Positions 7,117 through 15,984 of a stretch of DNA of 64,000 nt are shown here, one piece after another. This DNA comes from an uncultured Prevotellaceae bacterium (GTDB lineage Bacteria > Bacteroidota > Bacteroidia > Bacteroidales > Bacteroidaceae): assembly GCA_946415365.1 (NCBI GenBank), contig CAMKSE010000013.1, positions 48,479 through 112,478 on the forward strand, in the 5' to 3' direction. The position numbers and the translations under genes are program-made. Every line of letters starts with the position of its first letter. Within the stretch, counting starts at the first letter, position 1. Below the pieces are notes generated by a model. The model searched no databases, was not told the DNA's origin, and worked only from the letters and a program-made list of their open reading frames with translations.

Positions 7117-9219
7117 TTACCTCCCGAGGAGGATTCTGGCATCTACGGTCACAACATCCTGCTCGTCTGCGAGCAGGGGGTTGAGGTCTATCTCCTTAAT
7201 CTCCGTTGCGAAACGAAGGAGTGTAGAGAGGCGTACGATGATCTCGGCGTATTTCTGTTCGTTGAGTGCTTTTTGTCCACGTGTTCCTTTTATTATTTTG
7301 TAACCGCGGAGAGAGTGGATCATGGAGTATGCCTCGGCATAGGAAAGTGGAGCAAGGCCCGAGGACACGTCCTTCAGCACCTCTACAAAGATGCCGCCGA
7401 GCCCACAAAGTACAACATGTCCGAAACGTTCCTCATATTTAGCACCGATGAAGAGTTCAGTGCCCTTGAGCATCTTCTGTACCATCACACCCTTGGCATC
7501 GGGAATCCGCATCATACGGTCGTATTCGAGGGCGAGGTGTTCGGCAGTACGGATATTGAGGGCAACACCACCGACATCGCTCTTGTGGATAGGTCCCACA
7601 ACCTTGGCTACAACGGGATAGCCTATCTGTGAGGCGAAGGCAATCAACTCTTCCTTTGATGGTGACACTTTCTCAGGTACCATCGGGATGCCTGCACAGG
7701 AAAAAATCTCACGGACGGTGTCAGGTTTGAGGTAGCCACAGGTAATTCCTTCGAACTTCAAACGGTTGGTCTCGCGATAGATAATATCACGAATCTTAGG
7801 AACGTCGACACCGTATAGCTCCAGTTCGGGAGGTGCCGGTTGAGGTGTACGCATGATCTGTGAGAGAGCTGTGGCAAGAATCACTTCGTCGCTGAAGTTC
7901 ACATGTCCTTTCTTAAGGAATTCAGCCACTTCGGGCCCTGCTGTATGCAGGCTGGGAAGTATGGGAAAAACGGGTTTCTTACATTCGCGGATCTTCCGGT
8001 CAAGCACGTCGTAAGCCTCATAGAGTTGTGTGAGTCCTGGTGTGCCGTAAATGACGGCGATGGCGTCGATCTGGTCGAAGCGGTTCTCGCAGTAGTCGAT
8101 GACGGTGCCTAATTGTTCGGCAGTGCCTGTGGCGAGGAAGTCGATGGGGTTTGCAACACTGGAGCCAGGAAAAAGTTTCGTCTTCAGTTCCTCGGCCAGT
8201 GGTCCTTCGAGCGTTGGCACGCTGATGCCTCCCTTCGAGAGGGCATCTGTGAGCATAACACCAGGGCCTCCGGCATGGGTGACTATGGCGAAGTTCTGAA
8301 GGTGGGAGACGGGTGATGCAAGATGGGCAGTGACCATGAAGATACAGCCAGCGGTGGTCAGTTCCTCACGTGAGAAACAACGTACGATACCAGCCTTACG
8401 GAACAGTGCCTCGACGGCTGCATCTGAGGATGCGAGGGCTCCGGTATGACTGGATGCTGCACGGCTGCCACTCTCGCTGGAACCAGCCTTGATGGCTGCA
8501 ATGCGACAGCCCTTACGGATAAGGCTACTTGCGTGGAAGAGCAGTTTGTCGGGGTTGGAGATATTCTCCACGTAGAGTAATTTTACCTTTGAATCTGTAT
8601 CAGGATTGAAATGCTCGTCCATATACTGCAGCACATCTTCAATGCCAATCTGCTTGCCATTGCCAATACTCCATACCGAGTTGAATTGCAGTCCTTTAAT
8701 GACTGCACTCTCAAGTATAAATACTGCCGTTGCACCAGAGCCACTGATGAAGTCAGCCCCCATGGGATTGAGATTGGGAATGGGCAACGTGAAGACGCTG
8801 TGATGGTTGCGGTTAATTAACCCGATACAGTTTGGGCCTATCAGAGCTGCTCTGTACTTCTCGCAGGTGTCGAGTATGCGTTGTTCGAGTGCAGCTCCCT
8901 CAGCCGTTTCCTCTCCGAAACCAGCAGAGATAATGATGAAGGCCCTAACGCCTTTCTCCGTTGCGAGGTAATCTACGTAATCAGGACAGAAGCGTGCTGC
9001 CACTACGAGAATGGCGAGATCGGTCTGGGGGATGTCCTTCACATCGTGAAAGGCCTTGATGCCCTGTATTAGGTCTTCCTTTGGGTTCACTACATGTAGT
9101 TCTCCATGGTACTCTCCGCTCAGCAGGTTTCGCACGATAGAACCACCGGGTTTATGCACGTTGTTGGAGCCGCCAACGACGACAATGCTCCTAGGATTGA
9201 GTAATTGTTCGTTTATCAT
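7117..9219 (-). CDS. Acetate/acyl-CoA synthetase, ADP(NDP)-forming
   Basis: A single-chain NDP-forming acyl-CoA synthetase, 700 residues, that interconverts acyl-CoA + ADP + Pi with acid + CoA + ATP and so makes ATP during fermentation. The order of domains is CoA-binding Rossmann fold (about 1-135, with VVVGGSNN), succinyl-CoA-ligase-like domains (about 150-450) and a C-terminal ATP-grasp (about 480-700). The phosphohistidine is His258 in SRAASSHTGALASSD. The alpha and beta parts are fused, as in many bacterial members. It stands alone, with a TATCTTTG box only 4 nt upstream of its ATG, so its mRNA is probably leaderless. Acetate or propionate are likely products, but substrate preference is not visible. 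Confidence 0.9.
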   Translation of the reverse strand: MINEQLLNPRSIVVVGGSNNVHKPGGSIVRNLLSGEYHGELHVVNPKEDLIQGIKAFHDVKDIPQTDLAILVVAARFCPDYVDYLATEKGVRAFIIISAGFGEETAEGAALEQRILDTCEKYRAALIGPNCIGLINRNHHSVFTLPIPNLNPMGADFISGSGATAVFILESAVIKGLQFNSVWSIGNGKQIGIEDVLQYMDEHFNPDTDSKVKLLYVENISNPDKLLFHASSLIRKGCRIAAIKAGSSESGSRAASSHTGALASSDAAVEALFRKAGIVRCFSREELTTAGCIFMVTAHLASPVSHLQNFAIVTHAGGPGVMLTDALSKGGISVPTLEGPLAEELKTKLFPGSSVANPIDFLATGTAEQLGTVIDYCENRFDQIDAIAVIYGTPGLTQLYEAYDVLDRKIRECKKPVFPILPSLHTAGPEVAEFLKKGHVNFSDEVILATALSQIMRTPQPAPPELELYGVDVPKIRDIIYRETNRLKFEGITCGYLKPDTVREIFSCAGIPMVPEKVSPSKEELIAFASQIGYPVVAKVVGPIHKSDVGGVALNIRTAEHLALEYDRMMRIPDAKGVMVQKMLKGTELFIGAKYEERFGHVVLCGLGGIFVEVLKDVSSGLAPLSYAEAYSMIHSLRGYKIIKGTRGQKALNEQKYAEIIVRLSTLLRFATEIKEIDLNPLLADEQDVVTVDARILLGR

Positions 9220-9223
9220 GATG

Positions 9224-9231
9224 CAAAGATA
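9224..9231 (-). promoter_or_regulatory. -7 box, acyl-CoA synthetase gene
   Basis: TATCTTTG on the minus strand ends 4 nt before the start codon at 9219. With transcription starting a few bases past the box, almost no 5' leader remains. Confidence 0.7.
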
Positions 9232-9275
9232 ATATAATAATTCATAAATTACAAATGAATTTAGAAATATTTCTC

Positions 9276-9283
9276 TACCTTTG
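9276..9283 (+). promoter_or_regulatory. -7 box, A2M operon
   Basis: TACCTTTG, 49 nt before the A2M start. It is divergent from the acyl-CoA synthetase promoter 45 bp away. The 5' leader between box and ATG consists largely of 7-nt repeats (9293-9327). Confidence 0.75.
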
Positions 9284-9292
9284 CATTGTTTT

Positions 9293-9327
9293 TAGTTTAT
9301 AGTTAACGGTTTATTGTTTACAGTATA
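9293..9327 (+). repeat. Heptanucleotide repeats in the A2M 5' leader
   Basis: Five imperfect 7-nt units (TAGTTTA, TAGTTAA, CGGTTTA, TTGTTTA, CAGTATA) fill the leader up to 5 nt before the ATG. This is one of at least fifteen such loci in the window. Confidence 0.7.
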
Positions 9328-9332
9328 CGGAA

Positions 9333-12300
9333 ATGAAGAAAAGTTTCACTATATTAATTGCATTGATAATGCCAATACTGATGTTTGGAGATTCGTATGC
9401 TTCTCTTTGGAAGAAAGTGGAAGCGGCAGGGGAGAAAGACCTGCCCAAGACAGAGTATGAACTGTTGCAGAAGATTATCAGTAAGGCGTCCAAGCATCGT
9501 GACTACGGTCAGTTGCTCAAGGCGGGGCTACAGAGTGCACAGGTGATGGCATCGATTGCTCCAGACTCGCTGGCGACGGCTATAGGGGAGATGAGGAAAC
9601 AGTGGGAACGGGCCGATGACGAGGTGTTGAGGACGGTGTGGCAGACGGTGCTGTGGCGTATCGGCAGCGACAACTACAGCCTGGGGCTGGACGTGGAGCC
9701 GCCCAGGCTGACAGCGGACCTCTGCGAGAAGCTGGCCCGGGTGAAGGACAGGGACTACGCGCCTCTGGTGACGGAGGGCGCGGACGGGGCGATCTTTGAC
9801 CATGACCTGCTGCACGTGGTGGGCTATGAGCTGAACACGGGGTTTGAGGAGATGATGAATTATTATAAGCGGGCAGGCAACCGACGGGCTGCGTGCGTCG
9901 TAGCGGCGAAGGTGTACTGGTATGCCAGCAATGACAGGCTCGACCCCGTCATCAAGGAATATGAGGATTTGCCTGAGGCCGGAGAGCTTGCTCTCCTGCA
10001 CTACCACAATATAGGAAGGGGCTTAGGGTCTTTAGGGGAATTAGGGTGTTTAGGGGAGAGGATGGCGTATATCAGCGAGGCGCTGGGCAAATGGGGGCGT
10101 TGGAGCCGTCTGAACAACGCCCTGCGTAACGAGCGTGCCAGGATGACTAACCCACAGCTGCGTGTGGCTTACGACCTTCAGGTTTCGTTGCCTGGGCAAT
10201 CGCAGGGGATAGCGCTGAGCGACGTGAGGAACGTCCAATCTGTCACAATGAAAGTGTATAAGGTGAATGCAGGTGGGGACTACACGGAATCGCCTAACTA
10301 CGAAAAGGGCTATGAGAAGATAAAACCGCTGTTGGGCGACGTGGTGTATGAGCAGACGCGGCAGTACGAGGGTAAGAAGCCGTACGAATTGACCGAGGAC
10401 TCGATGAGGATTGAGGGGCTGCCTGTCGGCTTGTATATGGTGGAGTTCAGCTCGGAGCCGACTACGGAGACGATCCGACAGCTGTATCATGTGACGGATG
10501 TCTACACGATCGCGGAGGACCAGCCATCGAGCGAGGGTATGCGCTATGTGGTGGTGAGTGCTTCGACGGGGCAGCCTCTGGCGGGGGCTCATCTGCGTAT
10601 CCGGGAGTATCTGACGTATTCGGCATTCGAGGAGCATGAGGGTGTGACCGACGAGAAAGGGGAGTACGTCTTCAAGTCGAAGTCGTTCAATCGCAAACAG
10701 GAGGTATATGCCTGGACTGACAGTGACAAGGCTTGTCCGCCGATGACTAGCGGCAGCAACTACCGCTTCTATAGTAACAAACAGTTGGAGACTCGAACGT
10801 GTATCTTTACTGACCGTGCCATCTACCGTCCCGGTCAGAAGGTCTATGCTTCGGCATTGCTTTATCAGGTGAAGGATGGTATGGAGCAAAGCGTAAGAGA
10901 CCATGTGAACGTGACTTTCCGTCTGCGCGACTGCAATGGCAAGGTGGTGTCGGAGCAGAAGGGGATGACTGATGACTATGGCACTTGCACCTCAGCGTTC
11001 ACACTGCCGTCGGCGGGACTGACGGGGAGATTCTCCATAGAGGTGAACTCAGCGTATCATTATTTCCGCGTGGAGGAGTATAAGCGTCCCACATTTCATG
11101 TAGACTTCCCTGAGGTGAAGCAGACCTATGCCGCCGGGGACACGCTGAGGGTGAAGGGCACAGCCATGAGCTATGCCGGGGTGGCTGTGCAGAATGCGAA
11201 AGTGAAGTACACAGTGACCCGCCGCAGGGCTTACTGGTGGTGGATGTCAGGAGGTAGGGGGATTAAGGATAGTAGGGTGATTAGGGGAGAGTCGAGTGAA
11301 GACGAGGAGGTAAGCGCTGGTGAGACCATCACTGACGACAAGGGACAGTTTGACGTGACGATGCCGCTGACGATGCCGGAGACCAGTTATCCGATGTTCT
11401 ATCAGTTTGTGGTGAAGGCCGATGTTACAGATGCTGCCGGTGAGACCCGCGACGGACAGTTGTCACTGCCATTGGGAAACCGCAAGCAGGCGCTGAGCGT
11501 GGATATGGCAGACAAAATGTTGCTTGACGACCAGCCCACAGCGACCTTCCACCTGCTGAATGCGGCAGGGAAGGACGTGGATGCGGAGGTAAGCTATCGC
11601 ATTAATGGTGGCAAGTGGCAGAAAGTCAGGACAGCTGTTAGCTGTCAGCTGTCATCTCTCAATTTAATCAGCGGTGAGCACACGCTGGAGGCTGTTTGCG
11701 AGGGAGATACTATCGAGCGCCGCTTTGTGGTCTTCTCGCTCGACGATGAGCGCCCGGCCACGAAGACGGACGACTGGTTCTGGCAGTCGGCCACACAGTT
11801 TCCCAACGACGGGACGCCTGTCACTATCCAGGTGGGCTCTTCGGACCGGGATGTGCATATCGTGTACAGCGTGTTTGCCAACGATAAGGTGATCAGGCGC
11901 GGGGCCGTTGACAGAAGCGACCAACTCTTGAACCTTAAACTGACTTATGAGGAGGCATACGGCAATGGTCTGCTGCTGACTTTTGCCTGGGTGAAGAACG
12001 GCCAGTGCTACACGCATACGGCTCAGGTGCAACGTCCTCTGCCTGACAAGAAACTGCGGATGGCGTGGGCGACGTTCCGCGACCGCCTGACTCCGGGACA
12101 GCAGGAGGAATGGACGCTGACGGTGAAGGACTGTGAGGGGCGGCCTGTGGACGGTCAGCTGATGGCTACGCTCTACGACAAGAGCCTTGAACAGCTGACA
12201 AGGCATCGGTGGACGTTTGTGCCTTATCTGCATCTGCCGCTTCCGACTGTCTCATGGTCTTATCCGTCGCGCTACAAGATGAATGCTTCGGCCACGAAAT

Positions 12301-14840
12301 ACTGGAAAGAGGAAGAGGTGAGAGCGCTTGAGCTGAGTTCGTTCGACGACAGCGTGTATCCCTCTGCCTACGGCTATCGTTTCCGTCGCTTTTCCCGGGG
12401 GGCAGTGCTTGAGGATGGCGGGGCCGTGATGGCTGAACCGATGATGGTGATGAAATCCGCCAGAATGCCAGAAGATAATAACGAAGCCATAGCCGCTGAG
12501 GCAGCCGACCTTGAGACTACAGAAGAGGTTGATGTCTCAGGAGGGAAACAGGTTGAGATGCGCGAGAACCTGAACGAGACAGCCTTCTTCTATCCTCAAC
12601 TGACTACCGACGAGACAGGCTGTGTGGCATTGAAGTTCACACTGCCGGAAAGTGTTACCACCTGGCGTTTCATGGGTCTGGCACATACCAAGGATCTGTT
12701 CTACGGTATGATTGATGCGGAGGCCGTAGCCCAGAAAGATGTGATGATCCAGCCCAACGTGCCGCGCTTCCTGCGGGAGGGTGACGAAGGTACGATCTCC
12801 GCGCGTATCTTTAATACGAGCGAAAAAGACCTGACAGGTAAAGTTGTGCTGAAACTGATTGATCCGGAGGCAGGAGAGAAGAAGTCGGTCATCAGCGAGT
12901 TGTCGCAGACCGTGAAGCTAAAGGCTGGCAGCACTATGCCTGTCACGTTCTCCTACACTCCTTCTACAGATACGCCTTCTCTGCTTATCTGTCAGATGAG
13001 TGTCAGCGGCAAAGGCTTCTCCGACGGTGAACAACACTATCTGCCCATTCTGCCGAGTCAGGAACGTGTGACCGTCACGCTGCCCATTACCCAGCATCAT
13101 GCCGGGACGGAAAAGGTGGACCTGGCCAGTCTGATTCCTGAGGACGGCCGGAATGCCAAACTCACGTTTGAATACACCAACAATCCGGCATGGCTGCTGA
13201 TACAGGCTCTGCCTTCTCTGGGCTCGCCTACGGACGAGGATGCTATCTCACAGGCGGCATCCTTATATGCAAACACCATAGGCCGACTGATTATCTCCCG
13301 CAATCCGCAGGCAAAGACGGCCTTTGAACTGTGGAAAAAGGAGTCTGGAGACGGGGAGAGCAGTACGCTTAACTCTCAACTTGAGAAAAACGAGGCGTTA
13401 AAGGACTTGCTGCTGAATGAGACCCCATGGGTGATGGATGCTGACCGTGAGACCGAGCAGCGTCAGCGACTGGCTGACTTCTTCGATGAGAACATCATGC
13501 AGAACCGCCTGAATTCTGCCACTTCGAAGCTGGGCCGTCTGCAGTTACCAAGCGGTGCATGGACATGGTGGAAGGATATGCCGGCGTCGTTCTATATAAC
13601 GGTAGCCGTCAGTGAGATGCTCGTTCGCCTCAACGCCATCGCCGGCGCACAGCCAGAGACCTCTCAGATGCTCAACAGCGCCTTTAGATTCATGGGGCAG
13701 GTGATTGTTGAAGAAGTGGAGGAGATGAAGAAGTGGGAGCGTGAGGGCCATAGTGTTTCCTTCCCCAGTTTCAAGGCCCTGCAGTGGCTCTATCTCGCCA
13801 CCCTCGATGGCCGTACGCTGCCCGATGACGTGCAGTCGGCCAATAACTATCTTCTGAAACTCCTGAAGAAGGACATCAAGTCGCAGTCGATCTACGAGAA
13901 GGCTCTGACGTCAGTCATCCTTTCCAAGAGCGATCCTAAGCGTGCGGCAGAGTATGTACAGTCGTTGAAGGAGTACACTGTGTTCCGTGAGGAGATGGGC
14001 CGTTACTACGATACGCCGCGTGCCGGCTACTCCTGGTACGACTACAAGATACCCACACAGACCGTTGCCATCGAGGCCATGCAGCTTCTCACGCCTGAGG
14101 ACTGTCAAACTATCGAGGAGATGCAGCGCTGGCTGCTTCAGGAAAAGCGTACACAGGCTTGGGACACGCCCATCAACAGCGTGAATGCCGTGTATGCTTT
14201 CTTAGGGAGAGAAGGAGAGAAGGAGAGAAGGAGTCAGGAGTCAAATACTCTGCGGCTGGATAGGGTAAATGCCGACATAGAGGTTGACGGAAAACCTCTG
14301 GAGCTGCCGAAGGCTACAGCTGCCATCGGCTATGTGAAGACGGCTGTACAGACGGATAGCAAGACTCTCACCATCGCCAAGAGTACAGAGGGCACATCGT
14401 GGGGCGCCGTCTATGCACAGTTTACTCAGGCTATGCATAACATTGCCGACGCGGGCAGTGGTCTCATCGTGAAGCGTGAACTGCTGACCGCTGATGGTAA
14501 GCAGCCCACAAAGCTGAAGGTTGGTGACCGTGTCAGGATGCGCATTACCATCGATGCCGACCGCGACTACGACTTCGTGCAGGTGATGGACAAGCGTGCT
14601 GCCTGTCTGGAGCCCGTACGTCAGCTCAGTGGCTGGCACTCTGGCTCATATTGTGCACCAAAGGACTACACAACGAACTATTATTTCGATTGTCTCTCCA
14701 AAGGTCGTCATACGATCGAGAGCGAGTACTTCGTTGATCGAGCAGGCCGATATGAGACAGGCACCTGTACCGTGCAGTGTGCCTATGCTCCTGAGTTCCG
14801 CGGCACTACTAAGTCGCAGACGTTGAAGATTGAAAATTGA
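9333..14840 (+). CDS. Alpha-2-macroglobulin family protein, no thioester
   Basis: A very large (1835 residues) exported protein. The signal peptide is about 1-23, followed by a helical N-terminal region, macroglobulin-like beta domains (TDRAIYRPGQKVYASALLY near 490), the central A2M domain (LPESVTTWRFMGLAHTKD near 1110) and an alpha-helical toroid with a terminal receptor-like domain. Bacterial A2Ms sit in the periplasm and are thought to trap attacking proteases or act in envelope maintenance. The CxEQ thioester is absent: the expected position, ahead of the SLYAN segment near 1310, reads PTDEDAISQ. This copy therefore cannot trap covalently. Short repeats interrupt the frame in four places (codons about 231, 641, 767 and 1625), and the stop codon lies within a fifth repeat. 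It is first in an operon with the DUF1573 gene, meaB and ispH. Confidence 0.9.
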   Translation: MKKSFTILIALIMPILMFGDSYASLWKKVEAAGEKDLPKTEYELLQKIISKASKHRDYGQLLKAGLQSAQVMASIAPDSLATAIGEMRKQWERADDEVLRTVWQTVLWRIGSDNYSLGLDVEPPRLTADLCEKLARVKDRDYAPLVTEGADGAIFDHDLLHVVGYELNTGFEEMMNYYKRAGNRRAACVVAAKVYWYASNDRLDPVIKEYEDLPEAGELALLHYHNIGRGLGSLGELGCLGERMAYISEALGKWGRWSRLNNALRNERARMTNPQLRVAYDLQVSLPGQSQGIALSDVRNVQSVTMKVYKVNAGGDYTESPNYEKGYEKIKPLLGDVVYEQTRQYEGKKPYELTEDSMRIEGLPVGLYMVEFSSEPTTETIRQLYHVTDVYTIAEDQPSSEGMRYVVVSASTGQPLAGAHLRIREYLTYSAFEEHEGVTDEKGEYVFKSKSFNRKQEVYAWTDSDKACPPMTSGSNYRFYSNKQLETRTCIFTDRAIYRPGQKVYASALLYQVKDGMEQSVRDHVNVTFRLRDCNGKVVSEQKGMTDDYGTCTSAFTLPSAGLTGRFSIEVNSAYHYFRVEEYKRPTFHVDFPEVKQTYAAGDTLRVKGTAMSYAGVAVQNAKVKYTVTRRRAYWWWMSGGRGIKDSRVIRGESSEDEEVSAGETITDDKGQFDVTMPLTMPETSYPMFYQFVVKADVTDAAGETRDGQLSLPLGNRKQALSVDMADKMLLDDQPTATFHLLNAAGKDVDAEVSYRINGGKWQKVRTAVSCQLSSLNLISGEHTLEAVCEGDTIERRFVVFSLDDERPATKTDDWFWQSATQFPNDGTPVTIQVGSSDRDVHIVYSVFANDKVIRRGAVDRSDQLLNLKLTYEEAYGNGLLLTFAWVKNGQCYTHTAQVQRPLPDKKLRMAWATFRDRLTPGQQEEWTLTVKDCEGRPVDGQLMATLYDKSLEQLTRHRWTFVPYLHLPLPTVSWSYPSRYKMNASATKYWKEEEVRALELSSFDDSVYPSAYGYRFRRFSRGAVLEDGGAVMAEPMMVMKSARMPEDNNEAIAAEAADLETTEEVDVSGGKQVEMRENLNETAFFYPQLTTDETGCVALKFTLPESVTTWRFMGLAHTKDLFYGMIDAEAVAQKDVMIQPNVPRFLREGDEGTISARIFNTSEKDLTGKVVLKLIDPEAGEKKSVISELSQTVKLKAGSTMPVTFSYTPSTDTPSLLICQMSVSGKGFSDGEQHYLPILPSQERVTVTLPITQHHAGTEKVDLASLIPEDGRNAKLTFEYTNNPAWLLIQALPSLGSPTDEDAISQAASLYANTIGRLIISRNPQAKTAFELWKKESGDGESSTLNSQLEKNEALKDLLLNETPWVMDADRETEQRQRLADFFDENIMQNRLNSATSKLGRLQLPSGAWTWWKDMPASFYITVAVSEMLVRLNAIAGAQPETSQMLNSAFRFMGQVIVEEVEEMKKWEREGHSVSFPSFKALQWLYLATLDGRTLPDDVQSANNYLLKLLKKDIKSQSIYEKALTSVILSKSDPKRAAEYVQSLKEYTVFREEMGRYYDTPRAGYSWYDYKIPTQTVAIEAMQLLTPEDCQTIEEMQRWLLQEKRTQAWDTPINSVNAVYAFLGREGEKERRSQESNTLRLDRVNADIEVDGKPLELPKATAAIGYVKTAVQTDSKTLTIAKSTEGTSWGAVYAQFTQAMHNIADAGSGLIVKRELLTADGKQPTKLKVGDRVRMRITIDADRDYDFVQVMDKRAACLEPVRQLSGWHSGSYCAPKDYTTNYYFDCLSKGRHTIESEYFVDRAGRYETGTCTVQCAYAPEFRGTTKSQTLKIEN
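10023..10058 (+). repeat. Nonanucleotide repeat inside A2M gene
   Basis: Four 9-nt units (TTAGGGTCT, TTAGGGGAA, TTAGGGTGT, TTAGGGGAG) exactly on codon boundaries, coding LGSLGELGCLGE (residues 231-242). It reads as an in-frame insertion in a helical region. Confidence 0.85.
11255..11290 (+). repeat. Second nonanucleotide repeat inside A2M gene
   Basis: Four 9-nt units (GTAGGGGGA, TTAAGGATA, GTAGGGTGA, TTAGGGGAG) at about residues 641-653, of the same TTAGGG type as 10023-10058 but diverged. Confidence 0.75.
11633..11660 (+). repeat. Heptanucleotide repeat inside A2M gene
   Basis: Units AGCTGTT, AGCTGTC, AGCTGTC, ATCTCTC at about residues 767-776 (TAVSCQLSSL). Confidence 0.7.
14208..14245 (+). 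repeat. 8-nt then 7-nt repeat inside A2M gene
   Basis: Three AGAGAAGG units followed by AGTCAGG and AGTCAAA, coding a charged run (GREGEKERRSQES) at about residues 1622-1637. The AGTCAGG family recurs in uvrA and rlmD. Confidence 0.8.
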
Positions 14841-14856
14841 AAATTGAAAATTGAAA
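14829..14856 (+). repeat. ATTGAAA heptads containing the A2M stop codon
   Basis: Four perfect ATTGAAA units. The A2M stop TGA (14838-14840) is part of the repeat, giving the C-terminus KIEN. The same unit and the same C-terminal IEN occur at the end of the second exbD (30277-30304). Confidence 0.85.
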
Positions 14857-14877
14857 ATAATATAAGTAATGATAATA

Positions 14878-15978
14878 ATGAAGAAAAATAGGTTTGAAGA
14901 TGGATTGAGATTTGTATTGTTGGCATTCTGCTTTCAGTTTTCAATCTTCAATTTTCAATCTTCAATGGTTTTTGCCCAGAAGCTGGTGGTAGAAAAGCCC
15001 TCGCTAGAGTGCGGACGTACAGGTTATCAGCAGCCCGTCACCGCCATATTCGATTTGAAGAATAAAAGTCGGAAGAAACTAGTGATTGAGAGCGTGAAGC
15101 CCGACTGCGGCTGTACGGCCGTGGAGTATCCCAAGGAGGTGGGAGCAGGTGATAAGTTCACTATCAAGATGACCTATGATGCCCGCCAGCTCGGACATTT
15201 CCAGAAGTCGGCAGCAGTCATAAGCAATGCTACTAAGCAGCCTGTCTATCTGACCATGCGAGGCGTGGTGCTCACAGAGATGCAGGACTATACGGGCAGT
15301 TATCCCCTCTCTATGGGAGCATTGTTGCTTGATCAGGACGTGCTTGAATTCGACGATGTGAACAAAGGTGACTCTCCTATACAGGAGATCCATGTTCTGA
15401 ACAACGGTACCGACCGTATGCAGCCACGTCTGATGCATCTGCCGCCGTATCTAGACGCCACCGTCAAGCCGGAATCACTCGAACCAGGTAAAAGCGGTAC
15501 GATCACCGTCACACTGGTTTCCGACAAGTTGCGCGATTACGGACTCACCCAGACACAGGTGTTCCTCGCACAGCAACTAGGTGAGAAGGTGAGTGCCGAC
15601 AAGGCCATCGACGTATCTGTAACCCTGTTGCCAGACCTCAAGCAGTTCGAAGGTGTCAGCAAGGCCATTGCACCGCAGTTGCAGATGTCGACTACCGATG
15701 TTGATTTTACAGACTTCGGCGGCAAGGATAAGAAAACGGTCGAGGTGTTGCTTGCCAACTCCGGAAAGTCCACCTTGCAGATATCCTCCATGCAGATGTA
15801 CACAGGTGGCCTGAAGGTCATCCTTGGCAGCAGGGAGCTGGAGCCCGGTCAGAACACCACGCTAAAAATTACCGGCTTTTCCGAAGAGCTTCAGAAGGTA
15901 AAGGGCCGTCCCCGTATCCTCATGATCACCAACGATCCCGACCATCCTAAGGTAACAATCAATATCAAGGTAAAATAG
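14878..15978 (+). CDS. DUF1573 domain protein (secreted, Ig-like)
   Basis: A 366-residue exported protein. After a signal peptide ending near VFAQ come one or more DUF1573 (ASH/HYDIN-like immunoglobulin) domains with the diagnostic CGCTAVEYP motif, then two further beta-rich repeats. The function of DUF1573 proteins is not established; they occur widely in the periplasm of Bacteroidota. The hydrophobic core of the signal peptide is partly made by 7-nt repeats (14934-14968) coding FQFSIFNFQSSM. I prefer ATG 14878 (MKKNR); an ATG 9 bp earlier is possible. It lies in the A2M-meaB-ispH operon, 6 bp before meaB. Confidence 0.85.
   Translation: MKKNRFEDGLRFVLLAFCFQFSIFNFQSSMVFAQKLVVEKPSLECGRTGYQQPVTAIFDLKNKSRKKLVIESVKPDCGCTAVEYPKEVGAGDKFTIKMTYDARQLGHFQKSAAVISNATKQPVYLTMRGVVLTEMQDYTGSYPLSMGALLLDQDVLEFDDVNKGDSPIQEIHVLNNGTDRMQPRLMHLPPYLDATVKPESLEPGKSGTITVTLVSDKLRDYGLTQTQVFLAQQLGEKVSADKAIDVSVTLLPDLKQFEGVSKAIAPQLQMSTTDVDFTDFGGKDKKTVEVLLANSGKSTLQISSMQMYTGGLKVILGSRELEPGQNTTLKITGFSEELQKVKGRPRILMITNDPDHPKVTINIKVK
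14934..14968 (+). repeat. Heptads coding part of a signal peptide
   Basis: Units TCAGTTT, TCAATCT, TCAATTT, TCAATCT, TCAATGG, coding FQFSIFNFQSSM in the signal peptide of the DUF1573 protein. TTTTCAA is the reverse complement type of the TTGAAAA repeats at 14829 and 30277. Confidence 0.8.
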
Positions 15979-15984
15979 AAAATT

